A stretch of 64,000 bases of DNA from the NCBI GenBank assembly GCA_047632755.1, contig JBLIDT010000001.1:1-64000 (forward strand), given 5' to 3'. Numbering within the stretch: the first letter of the stretch is position 1; the number at the start of each line of letters is the position of its first letter. Under the pieces are notes generated by a model. It made no database searches, was not told where the DNA came from, and worked only from the letters and a program-made list of their open reading frames with translations. Positions 28,584-37,300 of the stretch are shown piece by piece. A program made the translations under genes and the position numbers. Source of the DNA: JAKVAV01 sp047632755 (GTDB lineage Bacteria > Bacteroidota > Bacteroidia > Flavobacteriales_D > Cryomorphaceae).

Positions 28584-29495
28584 TTATTTTAAATCAAAAT
28601 CTGCCCTTCCAATCAAAGCTCCTCCTTCATACATCTCTACGATATAGTTTCCTTCGGGCATTTCAAATTCCGCAGGAACGTTGAAGAACACACAAACATC
28701 AACGGACTCATTGGTGTAATCAAATGCGCGCTTCACGGTGTACTTTCCGCTCACTCCGTCAAAATCGAAACTTTGATCATCTGCCATTTCTGGCTGCAAC
28801 ACCACCCCATCTTGAGAAATAATCCTGAGGTAAATGGTTTTACGGCCAGCACTAGCGATTCGGTTTTCGCCAATCTTGGCACAGGTTCTTATTATCTCCG
28901 TTTTGTTCGCTCGATTCGTCTCTTTTTGCGTTCCGTTATTCCTCATTATCAGACCCACAGCTGTCATCTCCAATGATTGAAGAATGGAACCTGTAGCTAC
29001 AATACTTTCCAAATTCTCTTTGGAGCTTTCCAGCTGCTTGGTTTTTGTTTTTGCATCAATGAGTTCTCCAGCCAGATAGTCGTTGTCCCTAATCAAGTCT
29101 TGGTTCATCGTGTTCAGCGAGTCGATGGTTACCAAATATCCTTTCATGATATCGCGCAGTGTACCCGCTTCCTTTTTGAGTTTAGAAATGATGTAAGCAT
29201 CATCTTTGTGCTTCTCAATTTCCTTCAGCATGTCTTTGATTTGCTCCTGTTGGGCAGTAATCTCTGCAGACAATTGACCGTTTGCAACAGTTACTGTATC
29301 GTACTGTATTAGCATGTCTTGCAAATCATTCTGGAGCTCAAGTTGTTCCAACCGCAATCCTGAGATTGCATCTTCTTTCACCTCTACGGTTTGAGATTTA
29401 GTAAATACCAGTATTCCTAAGACCACAGTAGTTATGGCCAAAATGACAACTGCTATGAGAAGTCTCTTGCTCTTGGAATCAGTATTATCCGTCAT
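28584..29495 (-). CDS. Membrane-anchored coiled-coil protein
   Basis: A 303-residue protein with a short cytoplasmic N-terminus (MTDNTDSKSKR), one membrane helix (LLIAVVILAITTVVLGILVF, residues 13-32), a coiled coil from about 45 to 185, and a compact beta-rich C-terminal domain. The C-terminal part includes RANKTEIIRTCAKIGENRIA, KTIYLRIISQDGVVLQP and GNYIVEMYEGGALIGRADF. It is therefore likely an inner-membrane protein facing the periplasm. I recognise the architecture as common in Bacteroidetes, but know no function. It is divergent from comF, with short spacing. Confidence 0.78.
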   Translation of the reverse strand: MTDNTDSKSKRLLIAVVILAITTVVLGILVFTKSQTVEVKEDAISGLRLEQLELQNDLQDMLIQYDTVTVANGQLSAEITAQQEQIKDMLKEIEKHKDDAYIISKLKKEAGTLRDIMKGYLVTIDSLNTMNQDLIRDNDYLAGELIDAKTKTKQLESSKENLESIVATGSILQSLEMTAVGLIMRNNGTQKETNRANKTEIIRTCAKIGENRIASAGRKTIYLRIISQDGVVLQPEMADDQSFDFDGVSGKYTVKRAFDYTNESVDVCVFFNVPAEFEMPEGNYIVEMYEGGALIGRADFDLK

Positions 29496-29549
29496 AGTAT
29501 TAATTCTTTAATGAGTATCAAAATTACTCGTTTTCAGTATCTTTCAGTG

Positions 29550-30272
29550 ATGAAACAGAAAACTTGGAATAAAATCACGCAAAAGTACCATTTTGGTTGG
29601 TTGAGCGATTTCGGGAAGCTGTTCTTTCCCTCAATATGCATCGGTTGTGCTCAACCTCTCAACGCATCGGAAGACACTATTTGTATCGACTGCCTTATAA
29701 AATTACCTCGGACGAATTATCATCGTCTAGAAGCCAATCCCGTTTTCAATAAATTTCGAGGTAGAATTCAAATCGATTCCGCTTCCGCTTTCCTTTATTT
29801 TGCCCGTGGAAATTCTGCTAGAGCCTTTCTCCACCACCTAAAGTACAGCGGCAGACAAGATATCGGCAAAAGACTCGGCGCGCTATACGCCAAAGACCTT
29901 ATGAACGAAGGCTACACGGCTCCTGATGTCATTATTCCGCTTCCGCTTCATCAATCAAAACAACGAATCCGTGGATTCAATCAGTGTACCTCAATAGCTT
30001 TAGGGCTGAATAAATACTTTGGTGCCGAGATAGGCTCGGATTTTGTAAAACGCATCTCTAACAATTCCACTCAAACCAAAAAAGGCCGATTTGAGAGATG
30101 GGAAAATGTCGAACGAATCTTTTCCATACCAAACCCAGAAAGAATTTCAGGAAAACACATTTTACTGATTGATGATGTGGTGACTACAGGTTCAACAATG
30201 GAAGCTTGCGGACATACAATTCTCGAAGCGGGGCCAACAAAACTGAGCTTTCTCACACTCGCTACAGCTTAA
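29550..30272 (+). CDS. comF: ComF family phosphoribosyltransferase-like protein
   Basis: A 240-residue ComF protein. Two N-terminal Cys pairs (CIGCAQPL ... CIDCLIKL) form a zinc-ribbon-like region, and the C-terminal PRTase domain ends with the PRPP-loop motif LLIDDVVTTGST. The internal PLPLHQSKQRIRGFNQC segment is a family hallmark. It is linked to natural transformation in several phyla, though its exact reaction is unclear. The start is ATG 29550, and an in-frame ATG at 29511 is not conserved. A TATCTTTC sequence just upstream resembles a -7 box. It ends 20 bases before the free methionine sulfoxide reductase gene. Confidence 0.9.
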   Translation: MKQKTWNKITQKYHFGWLSDFGKLFFPSICIGCAQPLNASEDTICIDCLIKLPRTNYHRLEANPVFNKFRGRIQIDSASAFLYFARGNSARAFLHHLKYSGRQDIGKRLGALYAKDLMNEGYTAPDVIIPLPLHQSKQRIRGFNQCTSIALGLNKYFGAEIGSDFVKRISNNSTQTKKGRFERWENVERIFSIPNPERISGKHILLIDDVVTTGSTMEACGHTILEAGPTKLSFLTLATA

Positions 30273-30280
30273 ATTTGATC

Positions 30281-30288
30281 TATCTTTG
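30281..30288 (+). promoter_or_regulatory. -7 promoter element TATCTTTG for the GAF-domain reductase
   Basis: TATCTTTG matches TAnnTTTG exactly, 4 bases before ATG 30293. The mRNA would have almost no 5' leader. No clear -33 box. Confidence 0.5.
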
Positions 30289-30292
30289 CGCC

Positions 30293-30751
30293 ATGAATCG
30301 CAACTACGACCATGCTCTCCAACAAATAAAAGGCGTCGTTTCAGGTGAAACTGATTTGATTGCCAACTTGAGCAATATCGCGGCCATTCTAAAAGAACTG
30401 GAAGGTTACTTTTGGGTTGGGTTCTATCTCGTAAAAGAGGGGGAATTAGTAGTGGGGCCTTTTCAAGGTCCAGTAGCTTGCTCACGAATAGCCAAAGGCA
30501 AAGGTGTTTGCGGCACAGCTTGGAGTGAAAACAAAACCATTCTCGTTCAAAACGTGCATGACTTTCCTGGCCATATCGCTTGCAGCCCCCATTCTCAATC
30601 AGAAATTGTGGTTCCTATTCTGAATAAAGAGGGAGACGTGACTATGGTTCTCGATGTGGATAGCAGCTCGGTAGGCGACTTTGGAGAAAACGATCAGTTG
30701 GCTTTGGAAAAACTCTCGAAGATCATCACCAATCTTATCCCCTTAAAGTGA
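30293..30751 (+). CDS. Free methionine (R)-sulfoxide reductase, GAF domain
   Basis: A 152-residue single-GAF-domain enzyme that reduces free methionine-R-sulfoxide with thioredoxin. The signature GKGVCGTAW holds one redox Cys, and HDFPGHIACSPHSQSEIVVPI holds the second plus the substrate pocket. FWVGFYLV is typical at the domain's start. The start is ATG 30293; the open frame runs upstream into comF without conservation. Cytoplasmic. It overlaps the next gene by 4 bases (GTGA). The role is repair of oxidised methionine, consistent with an oxidative or light-exposed lifestyle, although it lies far from the photolyase region. Confidence 0.93.
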   Translation: MNRNYDHALQQIKGVVSGETDLIANLSNIAAILKELEGYFWVGFYLVKEGELVVGPFQGPVACSRIAKGKGVCGTAWSENKTILVQNVHDFPGHIACSPHSQSEIVVPILNKEGDVTMVLDVDSSSVGDFGENDQLALEKLSKIITNLIPLK

Positions 30752-32397
30752 GAATCTTTTTGTTGTTCGCCGTAGCACTGACCTTGGGTTGTGCAAAACA
30801 AAACAGTCTCACTGGGGGAGAAAAAGACATCATTCCACCCCAGGTCGTGAAATACGCCCCTCCTAATCTTAGCACCAACTTTTCAGGAAATCGCTTCGAA
30901 ATTGAGTTTGACGAATTCATTCAAGTCAAAAATATTTCGGAACAATTGATCGTATCACCTCTATTGAGCGAGCCACCCGGATATTCGCTGCAAAGCAAAA
31001 CGATGATCATTGAATGGGAGGAGGATTTACTTCCGAATACCACCTATCAGTTCAATTTTGGTACGGCCATTTCTGATTTGAACGAGTCAAATATCAACTC
31101 TGATTTACTCTACGTATTCTCGACTGGCGACCTGATCGACTCCCTCTCCATTTCAGGAAAAGTTCTAATGGCTTCTGATAACAAACCCCTCGCAGGCGCT
31201 TCGGTTTTGTTGTATAGAGGAGAAGAGGACAGCTTGCCACGCACTACTCCTCCCGATTTTTTCGCTTTGACCAATGAGGAAGGCTTATTTCAGTTGCGCT
31301 ATTTACCAGAAGGCGACTTTAAGTTCTTTGTCCTCTCTGAACAAGCCTCTAACTATACTTACGACGGGCCGCCTGAAATAATAGGTTTTTCTCCAAATCG
31401 CATTTCTTCGGGAATTGCCGATTCCACGGAAACTCAGCTCATCGTCCCTGCTTTTACCGAAAAAGACACCACTCAGTTTATTGCTGGAACAGAGAAGAAG
31501 GACTACGGATTCTATCAAGCCATCTTCAATCTACCAACAGAGAAGCCTGAACTCGTTTTTAGAGAAGTAGAAAGCGGAATCGTACTTCCAGCGCTCAATC
31601 TTCTCAACGCGACCAGGGATACTCTGACCTCATGGATTCCACTTTACTTGAAGCAAAATCCTATTGAAGAAATTGAGGTGATCATTCAGGATGGAGATGC
31701 CATTCAAGACACCTCGTTTTGGTATCCTGAGATTGATCCAAAATTTAGGCAGGAGCCAAAACTTAAGATTACCTCCAATTTGCAGCAGAAGCGGTTGGAT
31801 CGATACGAAGAGATCAAAATCAACCTTTCGAATCCGCTGGAAGAGCTGGACACTAATTTAATTATAATCCTCGAAGACAGCTTGGAAATCTTGCCGCAAG
31901 CATTCAAAAAGTCCGTCAGTGGCCTTCATTTTTTTATTCATTTAGAGAAAAAACCAACCTCCGTCTATCAGGTGATCATGAAAGAGGGTGCGATTAAAGA
32001 TCTCTACGGAATTTACAGCGACAGCACGAGTTTCGAATTTAAGCTTGAAGACGAAGAATACTACGGTGACTTGACAGTTACCATTAATGACAGTCTGATT
32101 CAAACAACGTCCAGCCCCGTCTTTGAATTCACCAATGAGAGGGGGAAAGTGCTTCAATCCGAACCACTCAATGGAAGAAACACCTTGAAGTTTAAACAAC
32201 TTCAACCAGGAAAATACAATCTACGTTTGAACTTTGATGCCAACGGAAACGGCGAATGGGATACTGGAAATTATCAATTTGGAGCGCAGCCCGAGGAGAG
32301 GTTATTCTATCCTGAAGAAATTGAAGTTAGGTCCAATTGGGACTTGGAAATAGACTGGACTCCCGCCCCGATTCCTTATGGAATAATATCAAACTGA
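30748..32397 (+). CDS. Ig-like (Big_5) domain lipoprotein
   Basis: A 549-residue lipoprotein conserved in Bacteroidetes. A GTG start overlaps the upstream stop, and the signal peptide MRIFLLFAVALTLGC has a lipobox. GGEKDIIPPQVVKYAPPNLSTNF leads into a Big_5 domain with FDEFIQVKNI and LPNTTYQFNFG motifs. A carboxypeptidase-regulatory-like region follows (SGKVLMASDNKPLAGASVLLY). The C-terminus contains FDANGNGEWDTGNYQFGAQPEE, a calcium-loop-like segment common to this family. Function is unknown; it is probably on the outer membrane. It overlaps the convergent nitrilase gene by 22 bases. Confidence 0.85.
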   Translation: MRIFLLFAVALTLGCAKQNSLTGGEKDIIPPQVVKYAPPNLSTNFSGNRFEIEFDEFIQVKNISEQLIVSPLLSEPPGYSLQSKTMIIEWEEDLLPNTTYQFNFGTAISDLNESNINSDLLYVFSTGDLIDSLSISGKVLMASDNKPLAGASVLLYRGEEDSLPRTTPPDFFALTNEEGLFQLRYLPEGDFKFFVLSEQASNYTYDGPPEIIGFSPNRISSGIADSTETQLIVPAFTEKDTTQFIAGTEKKDYGFYQAIFNLPTEKPELVFREVESGIVLPALNLLNATRDTLTSWIPLYLKQNPIEEIEVIIQDGDAIQDTSFWYPEIDPKFRQEPKLKITSNLQQKRLDRYEEIKINLSNPLEELDTNLIIILEDSLEILPQAFKKSVSGLHFFIHLEKKPTSVYQVIMKEGAIKDLYGIYSDSTSFEFKLEDEEYYGDLTVTINDSLIQTTSSPVFEFTNERGKVLQSEPLNGRNTLKFKQLQPGKYNLRLNFDANGNGEWDTGNYQFGAQPEERLFYPEEIEVRSNWDLEIDWTPAPIPYGIISN

Positions 32398-33161
32398 TCT
32401 GCGTCTAGCGCAACGGGAAACTTCTTCCTGAAATCATTCAAAGAATCCAGATCTAGGCTCGAAAAAATCCATTCTTCGCTCTCATTACCAGTTTTAGATA
32501 TAGGATCTCCTTTCGCATCAATGGCAATAGAATGGCCGCAGTATGGAATGCCATTTCCATCCTCACCGATTCTATTCACCCCTATAATGTAGCATTGATT
32601 CTCTATGGCTCTTGCCAATAGCAACTTATCCCATGCGGCTACTCTGGCTGCTGGCCAATTGCCTATATAGATTTGGAGATCAACATCGCTAGAGCGCGAC
32701 CAAACTGGAAAGCGAAGATCATAACAGACCCGAGGCATGATATTCCAGCCCTTGAATTTAATCCTCACATCGGCCATTCCTTGGCTGTACACCTTGTTTT
32801 CCTCCGCCATGCGAAAGAGGTGGCGCTTATCGTAAGTGTATTCAAGTTTGCCCTCATTTATCCAGAAAAAGCGATTGAAATAATTCCCGTTCTCTTTGGC
32901 TACAAAGCTTCCGCAAATGGCAAAATCATTCTCGATAGATAATTTTATTAGTCGACTCATGGTTTCACCACTATTCTCCTCGGCCACCTTAGACGGATTC
33001 ATGGTAAAACCAGTAGAGAACATTTCGGGAAGAACAACAAGATCCAAGTCCTCAGATAGGAGTTCTACCTTCCGTTCGACCATTTTTAGATTTTCTTCAA
33101 CAGACTCCCAATGCAATACCGTTTGGAGGAGGGCAAGCTTGAGTGTTGAAGATTTGCTCAT
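32376..33161 (-). CDS. Nitrilase-superfamily omega-amidase
   Basis: A 261-residue nitrilase-fold amidohydrolase of the YafV/omega-amidase type. The catalytic triad can be placed: Glu in VVLPEMFSTGF, Lys in YDKRHLFRMAEE, and Cys in RVCYDLRFPVWSR. The start overlaps the aminotransferase stop by 4 bases (ATGA), so the pair is translationally coupled. In the known glutamine transaminase/omega-amidase route the amidase hydrolyses the alpha-ketoglutaramate made by the aminotransferase. This pair therefore likely closes the last step of methionine salvage. The exact substrate is inferred from the pairing. Confidence 0.9.
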   Translation of the reverse strand: MSKSSTLKLALLQTVLHWESVEENLKMVERKVELLSEDLDLVVLPEMFSTGFTMNPSKVAEENSGETMSRLIKLSIENDFAICGSFVAKENGNYFNRFFWINEGKLEYTYDKRHLFRMAEENKVYSQGMADVRIKFKGWNIMPRVCYDLRFPVWSRSSDVDLQIYIGNWPAARVAAWDKLLLARAIENQCYIIGVNRIGEDGNGIPYCGHSIAIDAKGDPISKTGNESEEWIFSSLDLDSLNDFRKKFPVALDADQFDIIP

Positions 33162-34312
33162 AATTCTCTGAGAATGGCCGCAGCCTTTTCTAAAGTCTCA
33201 TCTGACTTGGCAAAGCAGAATCGCAACATATATTGCTCTACCGGTTGATGGTAAAATACCGATACAGGTATGGATGCTACGCCGTGCTCTTTGGTAAGCT
33301 TCTCTGCGAATTTTACCTCGCCCATTTTGCTAATGGCAGAATAATTTAGCAACTGGAAATAAGACCCCGAAGAAGGCAATGCCTTGAAACGGGAATCCTC
33401 GATATAACTAAGGAAAGTATCTCGTTTGCGCTGATACATTGCCGCGATATTGTTGTAGCGATCAGGATTTTCGAGGTAATCGGCTATAGCAAACTGCATT
33501 GGTGTATTCACGCAGTAAACCAAGTACTGGTGCACCTTTCTAAACTCCTTCATCAGGTTTTCGGGAGCCAATATATATCCGAGCTTCCACCCAGTAACGT
33601 GAAATGTTTTTCCAAAACTGCCAACGACCAAAGACCGCCTTGCCAATTCAGGAAATTTTGAAGCACTCCAGTGTTTTTTTCCGTCAAAGACAATGTGCTC
33701 GTAAACTTCATCGCTAAGCACCAAGGCATCACTATTGATAGCGAGTTTCTCCAACTCCTTCATGTCATTCTCATCCCATACAGTACCAGAAGGATTGTGC
33801 GGGGAGTTAATGATAATGAGTCTAGTTTTGCGCGTGATAACCTTTTTGACGTCCTCCCAATCAACCTTAAAATCAGGAGCTTTGAGTTGAACGTAAACGG
33901 GTTTCCCTTGATTCAAAACGATTGGCGGCACATAGCAGTCGTAGGCAGGTGTGAAAATGATTACCTCGTCTTCTTCCTTTACAAGGGCTGTTATAGCCGT
34001 ATAAATAGCCTGTGTGGCTCCTGCCGTTACAGTGATTTCAGTGTCGGGATCGTACGTGGCCCCGTGCAATTCTTTCGTCTTTTTGGCGATGGCCTCTCGC
34101 AAAACCATTGCCCCTGCCATCGGTGCATATTGGTTCTTGCCATCTTTCATATGCATGGTGACCAGATCGAGCAAAATAGGATCGATATCAAAATCTGGAA
34201 ATCCCTGCGATAAATTGATGGCACCGTGGTCTTGAGCCATTTTGCTCATGACTGTAAAAATCGTCGTACCGACTTTCGGAAGTTTGGTTGATATATCGAC
34301 GGGTGAGCGCAT
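33158..34312 (-). CDS. Methionine/kynurenine-type aminotransferase (PLP)
   Basis: A 384-residue class I/II aminotransferase of the YbdL/KAT group. Landmarks are GAINLSQGFPDFD, TAGATQAIYTA, NSPHNPSGTVW, SDEVYEHIVFDG and the PLP-lysine site GSFGKTFHVTGWKLGY. Start ATG 34312 (MRSPVDISTKLP) is preferred, because a consensus -7 box covers the longer frame's start at 34336. It is coupled with the omega-amidase downstream. It would transaminate methionine's keto acid (KMTB) with glutamine as donor, giving alpha-ketoglutaramate. Cytoplasmic. Confidence 0.92.
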   Translation of the reverse strand: MRSPVDISTKLPKVGTTIFTVMSKMAQDHGAINLSQGFPDFDIDPILLDLVTMHMKDGKNQYAPMAGAMVLREAIAKKTKELHGATYDPDTEITVTAGATQAIYTAITALVKEEDEVIIFTPAYDCYVPPIVLNQGKPVYVQLKAPDFKVDWEDVKKVITRKTRLIIINSPHNPSGTVWDENDMKELEKLAINSDALVLSDEVYEHIVFDGKKHWSASKFPELARRSLVVGSFGKTFHVTGWKLGYILAPENLMKEFRKVHQYLVYCVNTPMQFAIADYLENPDRYNNIAAMYQRKRDTFLSYIEDSRFKALPSSGSYFQLLNYSAISKMGEVKFAEKLTKEHGVASIPVSVFYHQPVEQYMLRFCFAKSDETLEKAAAILREL

Positions 34313-34335
34313 GCTAGATGTTTCGTTTGGGCCCA

Positions 34336-34343
34336 CAAAAGTA
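34336..34343 (-). promoter_or_regulatory. -7 promoter element TACTTTTG for the aminotransferase/omega-amidase pair
   Basis: Read on the minus strand, TACTTTTG matches TAnnTTTG exactly and lies 23 bases upstream of ATG 34312. This placement also argues against a translation start at 34336. Confidence 0.45.
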
Positions 34344-34357
34344 GTAAACCGAATGGA

Positions 34358-37300
34358 TTAGTTGGAAAGATTTCCCGCTACAATACAAGGGACTTTAAAG
34401 GTCTCAGTCTTGCCTGCGGGATTGAAAATTTCGATTAGGATAATATGTGGGCCAATGCGCGCTTTCGAGCGATCATCCGTCGTCCCATCCCAAGTCAAAG
34501 TTCCCTCTGTTCCCAAAAGAAGATTGTTGGTAAGCCCGCGGATCAAACGGCCCCTGCTGTCGTAAATACGAATAGTAGCAAGGTAATCGGGGCCATCCAA
34601 GGCGTAATTGATCAATAGCACATCCTCAAATCCATCATTGTCGGGAGAGAACACCTCATCTTGCAATTCGAATTGCGCAGAGGCTCTGCCTTCCGGCAAA
34701 AATTGAGAATTGACATATCCAGGAGTGGCGAATCCAACTCTTTCGGAAGCCGACGACCAATTCCCTCTTATATTGGTAGGTCGGGTATAACTCAATCGTT
34801 CCAAACTCACTCCGTCAAACGTATTGAGAAGTGGGAAATGGTAGTCTTCCAAATAGTCAAATCGGTCTACGGGGTTTTCCAGAGAATCGGCCAGAATTAC
34901 TGCCCCATCGCCATTATTGTAAGATGGAAGCGATTCCATCTCATGAAAATTGTCGCGGTAAGCACCAGACATAGGATACTCCTGAATGGTGGCAGTCACA
35001 TCGTCGGTGAGAACCATGTGCTGGCCAGGAAATATCACCAACGGATCTTCGCTGATTACCCTCGTTGTCAAATCGGCATTTTGGAGCACCCAGTTTTTCA
35101 AGCCAATGTTCTTATCAGAGGCATTGTAAATCTCCACAAAGTCGCGCCCTGCCGTCCTAGGGTTGAAGAGTACTTCATTGATCAATAAATTTCCCGGCTC
35201 TCCCGACTCAGGATTGGCAAAATCAAAAGTCTCCGTAGGCTCAATCAGGTTACCAACACAATCAGAAACCCCTTCCAACCTCAATTGATATCGGACACCG
35301 AGCTCGAGAGACTCGCTGAGTTGGATGAACAAAGAGGTATAATCAGGTGAATCGTTTATAACGGCTTCCACCCCCATTTCTGGCGTAATTGTAATATCGG
35401 TAAGGAGAACTGACAAGCTATCAATTACTTCAGAAAAGCGCACTTCAATCAAATTTGATCCTTGCGCATAAACGGCAGTCACTTCAGGTGCTACAATATC
35501 CGGCTCTTCGCTGTAGACGCTATTTTGTTCGCCTGGGGTTCCACCAAAATCTGCTTCCGATCCTGTCCAGTTATCTGCACCGCGGCATGGTTCTAAAAGA
35601 TTAATACGCTCCAAACTATAGCCCCCATCTTCCTTGTCTGAATCGTTGTACCAAGAGATATCATAGTTCACTCGATCTACTCTCACTCCGTCAGGGTTCA
35701 GTAATTCCAGCTCTCTCCCGCCATTCGTAAGGAAAGTAGTACTCATGGATTCCAAAAAGACTACATCGGGATATACAAGGAAAGTGACTTGATTGCTTAT
35801 TGAAGCAAAAAACACATACTCTCCTGGAGCCAGCACTACTGATTCTTCGAATTCTACTCCAGATAAGGAGCAATTCAATAAGTCGATGGCCGTCTCGGAA
35901 GCGTTGTATAACTCAAAGTATTCGCCCTCGAGAAGACCAACTGAAGGAGATGGATCTGCCATTATTTCAGTGATAAGAATTTCATTCTCGACAGGCGAAA
36001 CTCCCAGTAAGATATCGAGTTCGATGGCGGGAGCCTGATTTCCCGCGCAGTCAGTAACCCCGGTCAATTCCAAAGAATAAGTAATCCCCAATTCGAAAGG
36101 AAGAATGAGTTCGATCAAAAGCTCATTGGGTTGTACTTGAAATATACCCGCCACTATAGATTCAGGTGCAAAGGTTGCAACGATGCTGTTGATACTTTCT
36201 TCATCAAGGGACTCCGAAAATTCGAGTTGAACCTCATTGTCTTGAGGAATGCTAAAAGAAACCAATGTGGGTGCAGTTTGATCAGGAGCATCATTGAAGA
36301 TACTATTCTCCTCTGCGGGAGTTCCCCCCAGCGGACTATTGGAAGCCGACCAATTAAACGCGCCACTGCAAGCGGCATTGGGGTTAATCAATTCAAGCGC
36401 GTAGCCTCCGTCATCTTTGTCGGAGTCGTTGTACCAATCATCGCTGTATTCTACAAAATCAAGCTGCTCTCCTTCCGAATTAGTCAAAATCAGTTCCTTG
36501 CCTCCATTGGTGAAAAAAGAGGTGCTCATATCGAGAAAACGAATGCCATCGAGACCCTCAAAAAAATCTGCATTATTGATAGAGGCAAAAGCTAAATATT
36601 CGCCAGGACCAATGGTTAAGGGATCTTCAAACAAAACCTCTGAGAGCTCACTTCCTTGTAATTCCAGCGTCTTGTCCGATTTATTGAAAAGCTCAAAATA
36701 CTCCCCTTCTGGAAGGCCGATCGAAGGTGTTGGGTCAGCCATGATTTCTGAAATGACAATCTCTCCTGGCAAAGGAAGTTCACCGATAAAAATAGGAATC
36801 GTCTCAGATCCTGAAGTATTGCCTTCACAATCAACCAATCCCAAGACGGTTACCTCATACGCCACTCCCGTTTGAAGGGGTTCAACCAAAAGCACCTGGA
36901 TTTGGTCGTCTTGCACCAAAGAAAAGTCATTGATGGAAATACCTTGGTTCAAGCTGATGGTTGTGGAAGTGAGGTCTTGGAGTGGCTCGGATACAGTGAG
37001 CAAAAGGTTGAGCGGATCGATTACCGACACGGAAGTTACGCTTGGAGGAGTCAGATCAGGCGTATCGTCGAAAAGGCTGTTTTGAGTTCCGGGAGTTCCT
37101 CCCGAAGTGTTATTCGAGGCGGCCCAGTTGAAAGCACCGCTGCAAGTAGACAAGGGATTAATGCGTTCGAGGCTGTAACCGCCGTCATCTTTCACAGGGT
37201 CTTGGTACCAGTCATCAGTGTAGGAGACAATATCCAAAACTTCGCCACTCCCATCAATTAGGCTAAGGCTATCGGCCGTATTTGCCAAAGCTGTGAAGGA

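Noticed and set aside
33671..34213. Plus-strand 180-codon open frame
   Set aside because: It lies opposite the aminotransferase gene and has no family features; it is a shadow of the coding frame.
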